Shown here in pieces: positions 11,301-23,300 of a stretch of DNA of 64,000 bases (position 1 is the stretch's first letter; each line of letters starts with the position of its first letter). The notes below the pieces were generated by a model. That model worked only from the letters and a program-made list of their open reading frames with translations. It made no database searches and was not told the DNA's origin. The translations under genes were made by a program, and so were the position numbers. Origin of the DNA: Dermatemys mawii (lineage: Eukaryota > Chordata > Testudines > Dermatemydidae). Location of the stretch: assembly GCA_007922305.1 (NCBI GenBank), contig ML677358.1, positions 8,868,576-8,932,575 of the forward strand. The letters are read 5' to 3'.

Positions 11301-14300
11301 ATGGTGTTAATGTTGGATTTAAAAAAAAAAAAAAAAAAAAAAGAACCATCAAGGTTTTTGAGACTTGCCCCACCTGCCTAGAAAATTACAGTAATCTTTG
11401 GAGAATCTGGAATAGGACATTGAAGCTTGAGGATGAAACCTAAGGTGCACTTGGCATCCCACTCCCACTCACCTACGGGTAAGGAAAGCTACAACTCAGG
11501 TTTCAGCCTGCCCCTGTAGTGTTATTTTCCTGTTCCTCTAAGATTGCAAAACTCCTCACTCCCACCTAGGGCACAGCTTCAAGAGATTCTTAGGAGGGGA
11601 GAATTTGCATTCCACTCACACCTAGGTACTTCCTAGGAAACCTGCTTCACATGTAATGCTCCAAAAAGCCATCCGAAGTTCTTAACTTCCAAAGTAATCT
11701 TACCTTCCTGCTAAAGAAGTTCCATACAATCTCACACTACAGCATAATTTGAATTTTTAATACAACTAACTCCAAAAAATATTAAATTGATTAATAAAGT
11801 TTAGCTTAATTCAATAAAATTAATTCAGGATATTGCACAAAATGGTCAGTATGTCACACCACTGTCTTCCATCAGAAGTATATAACTTAGCACAAATCCA
11901 GAAGAACACTAACTTACTCCATAGAGAAATGATGCATCTGGAAGTTCAGCAAAAAAATAATTAAAAAGACTATACTTATAAAAGAAATAAAGAACTAATC
12001 TATTAATAAATGTAATTTACAGCCATAGAATCACAATTCACCTCAAAACTATGGCTTTTATAGGGCCCCTGTTTCCCACTTCAATGTTTTCCAGTGAAAA
12101 AGGAAAATTTGTTTCCATCTAAGAATTTCCTCTCTAATTCCTCAAGTCTCACGATCACAGGAGTGGATTTTTCCACTCTCTCATAAGTGATCGGAGAAAA
12201 AACGACCCCTTGCCCTAACCAGGACAGAAGGGTACTGCGGCACATGATGGCATATATCACATCGGTAAATGTGAAGGTGAACGAGCCCCTGACGGTGTGG
12301 CTGAAATGATTAGGTCTGTCCACATATCTATTCAAGTGATACCATCATAGAGCCTAATCACATCAGCCATAACATGAGGGGCTTGTTCACCTGCACATCT
12401 ACCAATGTGATATGCCCCCCGCCCCCCGCCATGTACACTGGCCAAACTGGACAGTCTCTACACAAAAGAACAAACAAACACAAATCTGATATCAGGAATC
12501 ATAACATTCAAAAACCAGTAGAACACTTCAATCTCTCTAGTCACTCAGTAACAGACTTAAAAATGGCAATTCTTCAACAAAACACACTTAAAAACACAGA
12601 CGCTAACAAGAAACTACTGAACTGGAACTAATTTGCAAACTAGATACCATTAAATTAGGCTTGAATAAAGAGAGCAAATGACGGGTCATTACAAAAACTG
12701 ACATCTATTTCCCCCATGTTAAATTTTCCCCTACTATTACATACCCTTTCTCGTCAACTGTTTGAACGGGCCATCCTTATTATCACTACAAAAAAAAAAA
12801 AATTCTCCTGCTGATAACAGCTCACCGCAATTGATTAGTCTGTTCGAGTTGGTATGGCAACCCCCGTCTTTTCATGTTCTCTGTATATGTGTGTATATAT
12901 ATCTATATCTGTCTACTGTATGTTCCACTCTATGCATCTGACAAAGTGGGTTTTCGCCCACAAAAGCTTACGCCCAAATAAATGTGTTAGTCTCTAAGGC
13001 AGGCCTGCACAACTCAGAAAGCAGCGAGGACCATATTACTGCCAAAAAAAAAAACCAAAAAAAAAAAACACAGCTGCGGGACAAAAAGCCCCACCCTCAC
13101 CCTGCCCGCATCTGCTTCCCTCCACCCCATTGCTTGGCTTGCCCCACCCCTACTTACCCACCACGGGCCGCACAGTGAGCCTGTGGGGGCCGCATGTCGT
13201 GCAGGCCTGCTCTAAGGTGTCACAAGTACTCCTCACTCCCATTATTTCTTGTCCAACTTCAATGGACATGGAGAACAACTGAGCACTTAATGTATTTGAA
13301 GACTTATCTGGTCCCCTCTCAGTCTTCTTTCCCAAGTTTTTTGTTGTTTTTAAACACAAAAAAACCACCTTTCCTTATAATTCAGGTTTTCTAAACCCTT
13401 CTATCATTTTTGCTGCCCTCCCCTGGACTCTAATTTGTCTAAATCTTTCCTACAGTGTGGTGCCCAGAACAGATCATAGTACTCCAGTTGAGGCCTCACT
13501 ACTTCAAACAAGAGTGGACAATTACCTCCCATGTCTTACATATGACACACCTGTAGTATTACAGAATACTTAGCAGAAAGCACCTGACCATCTCTTTATT
13601 TTACACTTTTATCGTGCTAAGCACAATGGGGACCACTGCAAGAATCTCTGGTAAGATAAATAATAATAATGAAAATATCCACAGCTTTCTCTGGCACATT
13701 TAAATTCTCAGTTACTGAGAAGCCTAGCAGGACAGAAGCGCCACAAAATTGTGCTGGGCTTCACGTATGATGAACACAGTACATTTCTTAGACTTGGCCT
13801 TCCCCCTTTTTCTCCTTGTTGTTATCTTTGACCCATCTGGCAGATGGAGGAAGGAAGAGTGTCTTCGCTCAAAGTACCTCAAACCCAAAGTCCCCAAAAG
13901 TGATTTTTTTTGTTGTTGTCTTTAAGGAAACCAAAGTTCCATATCCAGTTTCATGTGGAAAAATTATTAATTAAAATACTGACAAAGCTCTGTAACAAGT
14001 GGAGGTCCACAGCCTACCATTTGCAACTGAGATGCAGAGAAATCTGGGAAAGACTCAGAAGGGGCTGCCCTGTTCCCAGGGCACAACAAAGGTCCAGCCT
14101 GCCTCAATCATCCAAAAGAGAAGAAAACCCCCACTATTAAGACGGAGATAGAAAGGGAGCAAGAAATTATTTTCACCACCTGCAAGTAGACCTGAAGCTA
14201 TGTATATATAAGCAGCACAAGCGCTGAAGGACACAATCAACACTTACAAGGTCTAAAACGATCAAGAATGCAAATTTAAAAGACCTGAGCATTGATTTTT

Positions 14301-17300
14301 TTCAGAGTCTGACCCATTTAACAAAATCAGCACTCCAAAAATTATATAAATAAAGTCAGATAATAATATTGGTGTCCCAGCTAAACATTCTAAACAGGCA
14401 CTGGGTATGCGTGATGTGCCCACTGTACCTTTATCCTGCAAACATACTCAACTGCCAAGACAATGAAATCAGTCTAGGGAAATATGTTGCTTTGCCTGCT
14501 TTATGACTGGTGGTAAAAAGGTCTTTACTCAAACTATGAATTCACTAACAACGTTACAGGGAAGAGCTCATAGGACAATATACAAGCACATAGAAAACCG
14601 AAGAAAAACATCTTGAACCCCTCTTAAAATATAACTTCTGTATCATTTTCACTTGCAGCAGTTTTACTGTTCAATATTTTTGTGAGTTTGCAACTGAAGT
14701 GTTTAGCAGGTTTACAACCTAGTACTGAAAACCACATACCACGCCATTTAACAAAGTAGCAGATTTCACCGCATTTCTTCGTAGTACATTTTTCTTCGTT
14801 AATGAGTATGCTCTTCAAGGCATGGTACATGAAATAAGGTTGAATGACTTATAATAATCTACTTTTTACTCCACATTAAAATGTCAGAGTGCCTTTCCTG
14901 AAAACTGCAATATAAAACTGCATTTATCTGTGGTCTGCATTTTAGGGAAGCTATTATGAAAAATTCTGTCAAAAGACTTGCTTGGCATGTAACAATAACT
15001 TTTAGTTCCTACAGATGAGAACTTAGCGCAATTTTTAGCATGTAAGCAAAACTTCACTGCACACTAGATTTTAAACCAAGTACAACTGACAAAATTACTC
15101 TATATATTTCACATCAAAACTAATCAGTTTGACAATATCAGCAGTAGACTTTACTTCTAAAAAGTTTTCATGTCTACTTCAGAAATCTAAAAAAAATACT
15201 CCAATTCACCTGTATTAGCCTAACCTTGCTGTGTCCAGGATCACAATTTAGTAACAAGTGTACAGATTACATTTTTAAAAAAATTTAAAGTGGAATATAG
15301 GAACTGCAAGATTGGATCAGAGTCAAGATGGAATCTAGTATACTGTGTCAAAGTAGCCAGTACCAAATGCTTCAGAGGAAGGCCTAAGAACTCTGCAGAT
15401 GCAGACATCAGATCAAATGTGGGGCCAGTTTTGTCTCAAATTGATCTCTAATAGTTAGAGATTGTAAGCCTTTGTGTTTCAGGGCAAAAGCCAAAGTCAT
15501 AAGAATATTTATATTATCAGGGTTTGGAAGAATTATTGTTTAGAAAAAACTAAGTTGGCAGCATCTCTACATTCTGTATGGGGAAAAAAAACCCAATACA
15601 TTTCAAGCCAGAACCTTTGATTCAAAGGGATTTTGGGTGGGATTTTTACAGTAAAACATGACTGAGTGACCGAGAAGTGAAAGTCAATGGAACTCATACT
15701 CCTGAGTGAAATTGTTTTTGGTGAATATTAAATTAACTGAAAAATGCATTTTTCAGAGCACCGAAACTATTTCTGATTTTTGGTAGAATTCCGCAGTTTC
15801 TGAAATGCAGAACCATTTCATTTTCACAATTTCAAAACAAACCATTTTGAAGTTTCATTCTGAAATGAAGTTTTCTTTTGAAATTTATCTAACCAAACAA
15901 GGATGAAAAACGCCAAAAAAAACCTTAAAAAATTATTTCAGGTCTAACTAAACATTTGCTTTGACTCTGCACAAAACAGGGGAAGGGGCCAAGTTCAGGT
16001 TTGGTTTGAAACGAACCAAAATTATGCAATTTTTCCATTCCCCTCAGCCCCCCACCAAAAAACTGAAAAATGCACTATTCACTCAGCTCTATCACTTTAG
16101 GGCCTTGTCTAAAGTGAAAAGTGTTTGCCAGTACAGCTATACTTTCAAGTATAGCAAACTTCCAAGAATAAACCAGCTTTAGGCATTGCTAAAAATCCCA
16201 TACCACACACGATGTGTTTTACCCAATTATTTTAAAAGTCAACATGAGTCTTTTTGCTCTGCAAAAGTCTGTTTGTTCATTCTTTTACCATACCATCATT
16301 CAACAATTCCTACATAGCCCCTTAAGCTTAAAATTCTTCCATTGCTGTTTTTTTAGGCTACTACAGTGGACTAACATAAATCCTATAATAATGCTCCGTG
16401 TTAGCGTGCATAAAACTAATTTTTCAGAAGAGTGCAATGCGATTAAGTTGATCTTAAGAACCACATCTGGACTCAAAACAATTTTAATACAAGTGTTTCT
16501 CCCCTACTAGACAAAGGTGGAATTTTAGTGGCACAACTCACATTAAACACAATTGCACCACACAAATACTTTGTACCATCCTTGAAAATGTCATTCCAGA
16601 GGAGAACTGGAAGTACAAAGTGATATTGCAAAACAGTCCATCCATGAGAACAAAGATAATGACATGATCTATGTAGGATTGGAACAATTTTTCCAAATGT
16701 TGCATAAAAGCAGGATAAATATGAAAACATGAAGTCCTGGATTGAGATGCATCTGATTACATAAAATCCCATTTCCCTCTGTAAGGAAAAAAGCTCATAA
16801 TGGCTAATGGGCCTAAATGAGCAAAATAATCAAAGTTCCCAACATCTTGTAGGATCAGACCATTAACTGCTCATGTTTATGACACTTTACCTCTAGCACA
16901 AAACATTAGGAAGCTTCTTAAAAAATAAAGTCACATGTATTGCAGTTTGAAAAAGCATTTGGCAAGCCAAAAATACATGTTCTAAAACAGTGCCACTATT
17001 TATGGTTATCTAATAATTTACATGTTGGGAAAATTACAAACTTTGGCACCTAAAATATCTAAGAATGAATCATTCACAACCAGCCACTTTTTGTCATATT
17101 ATTTATCAGTAAAGTGTTACACAGACGCTCACAGAACCACATACATTTATAATGGACTAAAGCTGAACAAACTACTCTTTGTTTATATGACAAACTTTTC
17201 CAACATGAAATAGCCTTTAACCAATTGTAAAAACAAAAAATCCCTCAACTAACCGCAGCTGAGCTAGACATTATGGAGCCTTCTAGCTCCTAAAATAAAG

Positions 17301-20300
17301 AAAAGTCCCAAATAATCTAGTCTTGACTACAGAGGTACCATTTAGCAAATATAAGGAAATTACTTCTTTAAACTAGTACTTTTGCTACTAGTGAAGGAAT
17401 TTTACATACATTTTAGAATTTTTTTTAGTTTTTACTCGCAGAAAAAATAAGTACTTGGTTGGTGATGCCAAGATGAGCATTCCCCAGGTCTAAAGCTACA
17501 GTCTGCCAGGAAATCCATAAATGCCCTATTTATGTTAGCTGGCACTGTAACTGATGGCATTAAACATGTAAGACTTTCAGTATGGACAGTCACATCTTAT
17601 GTGAATGCCACCAAAAAAAATAAATAAAAAATCTTTCTACTTAGAGGCTTCAATAGAGAGCCAACAGGCCACAAGGAAGAAGTCCATAGACAGAGCCAAT
17701 AAACCATTTCTCCCACATTATTCCATCAGAACAGATTATTCATTCAACCAAGACTTAAACCAGATCAAATGATGTATTATTGAGACATTCAGAGGTCACA
17801 CACTGTGAAAAAATCTCACAAGGAAGTCAGTATGGCCACTGAAAATTCTTTAGCTTTTCGCAGACAGACCAATACTGGCAAGTGTCAAACATTTAACACG
17901 TTATATGAAGAAAATGGAAGAGAGGAAATATAGCTTACTGTGCAAGGCATTTCCTTTTAGATTTGTTTGTATATCCGTTTAAAGCAGATATTTAGAGAGA
18001 CACCATCAATGTGAAATCTAGTCAATAAAAACAAAAAAACATCCTTCTCCTTATGACAGACATTGCAACCCCATGCAAAATCTTTGGGAACCATGTTTAT
18101 TGAGTTTATGTATCACTAACTCCAAGAGAAGAGCATGGAGACAGCTCAACCAGAAACTAAAAACAGAGGGGGATGTTTATAACCTATCTTAAGTGATTCA
18201 CCTTAAACATCTTCAGAAAGGTACCACCCCTTTGGAAGCCAATAGGAAAATCTTTTGCTGTGAATGGCTGTAAATGTAAACTGACTCGGAGCCTTCTTTT
18301 TGAGCCACCAAACAGTCACGGCCTTCTACTCAATGGAGGCCCTGACCCTTGCAGAAGGGCTGGAAAGAGTTTGGCCTACGAAGGCCTCATATGACTGAGC
18401 AGTGACCTCTGGTAAACTTTTAGAATACATATTGGAACTTTTATTGTTTTTATATATGTCCTCTCTTTCATTCTTTTACCTTAAAAATAAAAATCTTGTT
18501 TACAAAGAGCAAGGTACCTTGTAACTGCTAACAATACCTAGTTCATAGCCCTCAGAAAGAAAAAAAATAAACCACCAATGGCCTTTGCCTTTAGGCAGAC
18601 TAGCTTTCTGGGGACATTGTTGTATAAGGTAAGGAGCTTCGCAGCCTTAAAATTCCAGTGAAGAGGGAGACAGACGCAGGTATTCACCCTAGAGAGGTGA
18701 TGGCTGGAAGCCAGAAACCTTCAGTGAGTATCCTTGAGGGACCACGGAGGGGGAACACACGCACAGTTACCCTGAAAGTGAGATACCCCTGAATCTCCCT
18801 GTTATTTTTGTGAGGTTCACAGTTTCCTATTTTTAAGAACATTTCTCTGCTCTTTGTTATTTCTCTTTCACACAAAATGTGGGAAACTGACATTACCCAA
18901 ATGTTGTTGGACAAAGTAAAATGGAAAAGAGCAGCTCATTAATCATTTTCAATTGCAATAATGTCACATTATATGCAACAATAGCCAAAAAAAAAAAAAA
19001 AACAGAAAGAATTTAAATAGCTGACGGTGTCCCTTCAAGTAAACTGTGTGGCATACTGTACTAGGATCATATGGATGTCTTTTCTGGACAGAATATTATA
19101 GACTATTGGCTCTAAAGTGGTTAAGACATTTAAAATACATAGCACAGCTGTTGAATTATTATCAAACTTTTTCATAACAGAGGTCTAATCCAACACAACA
19201 ATGCTCAGCGGCCAGTGATAACATTGACAATTCATGTCGTATCTTAACTTCTATTCACATGCAGCCACTTTATTTGCAGCCACTATACATGGAATGGTAT
19301 TTAAAGTCGGACAATTTTTTGTCTCTCTGAGTGTGGTGAGGCGTAAACCATGAAGCACTGGCCTGCTTGCTGAGTCATTGGGGAGAGCTGTCTGAAGGAG
19401 GACCCTGCTGCAGTGACACAAAGCCATCACCTGTGCATGGTTCTGGAAGAACATCTAGTTTGTGACAAGGACACAAGAAAACAAAGTTGTCAAAGTAACA
19501 AATTTTCAGGGCATCAATCATGTCTTCATGAGTTTGCACAACACCTAAATATATGGAGATATACCTATCTCATAGAACTGGAAAGACCTTGAAAGGTCAT
19601 TGAGTCCAGTCCCCTGCCTACACTAGCAGGACCAAGTACTGTCCGCTGATGGATTTTTTGCCCCAGATTCCTAAATGGCCCCCTCACGGATTGAATTCAC
19701 AACCCTGGGTTTAGCAGACCAATGCTCAAACCACTGAGCTCTCCCTCCCTGCTAACATGATGAGGCCCCACATTTAAATTGAAGTCTATTACTTTACATT
19801 TGAGACATTTGTTCATGCTGTAAGACAAGTTATTCATTTGTATTTTCACCTCAAAATATACCTTTTTAGCTCACTGCATGAAAGCAGCTTATAAAAGTCT
19901 GCTTCTCAACTGAATTTATATGGGTGGACCCTGCACTGAAGTCAACAGGACTGAAATGACTTGGATGAAAAAATTAGGAAAGAGTTGCAAAAAAATTAAT
20001 TTTATTCAGTTTCCTATTTGTAGTTACTGGTCATGGGATATGCTGGGCAGCTAACTCTGGGAAGTGACTTCACCAGATAGAGTAGGATTTTGATGTACCC
20101 AGAGGTAACTGTTAAAACAAATTAAATGCAAATGTAGCAGAAGTTAGCTCTCCCTTTGAACTATTAAGTTTTGTACATCCTCACATTTTTGATTCTCAAA
20201 AAATGAGTGGTTTTGAAACTGAAATCTTCCTAAAGCCTACTTATGCAGAAGACAAGTTCTTATTAACCAGAAATTATATTTACAGAAATGGACCTCTCTT

Positions 20301-23300
20301 TCAGAAATAAAACTATCAAGCAGTTACTACTAGGTATGGTATAAAGCAGGCCTGCACAACATGCAGCCCGGGGAACACATGCAGCCTGCACGGGCTCACT
20401 GTGTGGTCCGCGGGGGGTAAGTAGGGGTGTGGCAAGCAAAGCGGTGGGGTGGGGGGAAGCGGATGGGGGCGGGGCAAGGGCAGAGCTTTTCGGCCCGCAG
20501 CTGGTTTTTCTGCAGTAATATGGCCCTCGCTGCTTTCTGAGTTGTGCAGGCCTGGTATAAAATATTTGACTTTTAAGAAACTCAAATACTATTTGTGGAG
20601 TGATTTAGAAAATAGAGTTCTTTTCCCCTATAAGCTACTTTTACATCAGTAAAACAGGTCAATTAAGGAATAACAAAGTTTAAAATTTTTATTAAACATA
20701 CATCATTCAATTGGCCATATATCTTTGAGCTGCGATCTCAGAGTCACACCTGGTCAGCTCTGGAAAAGAAATTGAATCAAAGAAAACCCAGTTGTTGTTA
20801 GAAGCGGCATTGAGTCAGAAAGCATGAATCTTCTTTCTGTGTCTATGCTGATCACTGAATGGATGCCACAAAACAATCCCAGGGAGTGCTTACAGCCAAA
20901 AATAGTCAGAATTTCAATGTTTTGTTTCCCTGAAAGATAGCACTTTTCCCAGAAGTAATGATTTAACACCAAAGTCATAGCCTATTTACTTCTGTAAATT
21001 ATATTTTGCCAAGATGTATCTTGCAGTTTTGACTGGATAAAGTATTGTTCACCTTGTCTTGTACTGTTACATGGCATTGCCATGCAATGTAACATGGTAG
21101 CAGCTTTAGCCCAGAGGTGGTTGCACTTCAGGGATTGGTTTGATGATCCATATTTATATAATCTAAGATTCATACTGCCCCTTGACATTCACCATGCACT
21201 TTTATCCAAAAGTCTCCATCATTTTCATAATCAAATATAATCACGATTTGCATGGTTTCACGCTGTGCACAGTCTGGTGTAATGAACAAAGCACCATGTA
21301 AACAGTGTGTTCACATTGATCTCTAGGAATACTTAACTTTTTAAAAAATATTTTAAAGGCATACTTTGTGCCTAGGACAATGCTGTTAAATTAAGCTGTC
21401 TGTCAGCATTCCATACTCACTGAAATGCACAATATTAAAAGCAACAAAGACAGGTTAAAACTAGATGTTGCTGAACAGAAACAAGGTGAGAAACAAGTGT
21501 ATCAACTGATAGCAGTGACCTGTACATTTACCAAGGCTTGAGGAGGGGTGTCCTATTACTTGGAGTGGAGAAGAGCAACAAAAATGATTAAAGGTCTACA
21601 AAACATGACTTTTGAGAGAAAACTGAAAAAATTGGGTTTGTTTAATCTGGAAAAGAAAAGACTGAGAGGGGACATGATAACAGTTTTCAAAGACATAAAA
21701 GGTTGTTACAAGGAAAAGGGAGAAGAATTGTTCTTCTTAACCTCAGAGAATAGGACAGGAAGCAATGGCCTTAAATTACAGCAAGGACAATTTAGGTTGA
21801 ACATTAGGAAAAACTTCCTAACTGTCAAGGTGGTTAAGCACTGTAATAAATTGCCTAGGGAGGATGTGGAATCTCCATCATCAGGGATTTTTAAGAGCAG
21901 TCTAGACAAACACCTGTCAGGGATGGTCTAAATCAAAGGTGGGCAAACTACAGCCTGGACCACGGCACCATTGTGTCTGGCCCCCTGGCTGGGGAGACTG
22001 CCCCTGGTCCCTCCCCTGGAGCTGCGCAGGCAGCGCTCCGGGGGACCAGGGCTGTGTGCTTCCCTCTCCCCAAATACTACTAGGAGCCTCTTGGTAAGGG
22101 GTGGAGGCAGTCAGGGGACAGGGAACAAAGTGGGTTGGATGGGTGTAGGGTTCCAGGATGATGGTTGTTGGGGGGGTGTCTCTGGAGGGGAAGGTCAGAG
22201 AGCAGGGGGGGTTGGATGGGACATGGGAGTCCTGGGGGTCTGTCAGGGAGTGGGGGTTGGGGGGAGCAGATAGGGGTCAGGGCAGTCAGGGGACAGAGGA
22301 GTTGGACAGGGGGTAGGGTCCTGGGGGGTGGTTAGGGGTGGAGTTGCCTCTGGAAGGGGCAGTCAGGGGACAAGGTTGGGGTGGTTGGATGGGTCGGGGA
22401 TTCTGAGGGGACAGTCGGGGGCAGGAAGTGAGCAGGGCCTTCCCTATGTGACCCTCCATATAATTTTGCAACCCCAACGTGGCCCTCGGGCCAAAAGTTT
22501 GCCCACCCTGGTCTAAATAATACTTAGTCCTGTCTCACTGCAGGGGACTGGACTAGATGACCTCTTAAGATCCCTTCCAGTCTTAGAATGCTATATCTAA
22601 AGAATCAGAGAGGTAGCTGTGTTAGTCTGGGTTTGCAGAAGCAAAAAAGAGTCCTGTGGCACCTTAAAGTATTGAAGTATAAGCTTTCGTGGGCTAGTAC
22701 TCACTCCATCGGATGCATGCAGTGCATACATTGAAGAGGGTACTAGCCCACAAAAGCTTATGCTTCAATACTTTTGTTAGTCTTTAAGGTGCCACAGTAC
22801 TCTTTGTCATTTATGATATCTAAAACATCTGAATGATACCAATGTCTGTACCAATTAGTTTTAAAAAAACATCTCCCAGAATTTCTACTTCACTTTGTCT
22901 TTAGACAGCATGTGAACTTGGGGCTTGGCTACACTTGCAGTTGTAGAGCGCTTCGGGTTAAGCCAGCCTTCGGAGAGCGCATTAGGGAAAGTGCTCCAGT
23001 CTGTCCACACTGACAGCTACAAGCGCATTGGTGTGGCCAGATTTGCATTGGGAGTGGTGCATTATGGTCATCTATCCCAGCGTTCAAGTGGCTGCAACAT
23101 GCTTTTCAAATGAGGGGGGTGGAGTTTGCTGGAGTGCTGAGAGTGCGTCACCACGCTATTTTGTAAATTCAGTCCCCTATAACCCTTGCCTCTCACTCAC
23201 TCAGTAAATGTTTGCTTTGCCTCCTTGCAGAGAAGCAGCCACTGTCTGAAACAGAGCTCTGAAAAGGCACTTCCGCATTCTTGCAACGATTTCACAACAG

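Larger units (their letters stand above)
12250..13240 (+). mobile_element. Penelope-like element fragment with GIY-YIG endonuclease remnant
   Basis: On the plus strand about 12427-12630 reads as [20 protein letters not shown], then a stretch ending in [12 protein letters not shown]. This is the signature of the GIY-YIG endonuclease at the C-terminus of PLE proteins. The 3' part carries the PLE tail seen elsewhere in the window (catctgacaaagtgggtttt, cacaaaagctta, gttagtctctaagg). The start is truncated and lies in an inverted junction at about 12330. The tail is interrupted by a hAT insertion at 13000-13209. Not functional. Confidence 0.8.

Noticed and set aside
19564..19751. tRNA gene
   Set aside because: The tRNA-like head belongs to a SINE with a body and tail; the cloverleaf is degraded.
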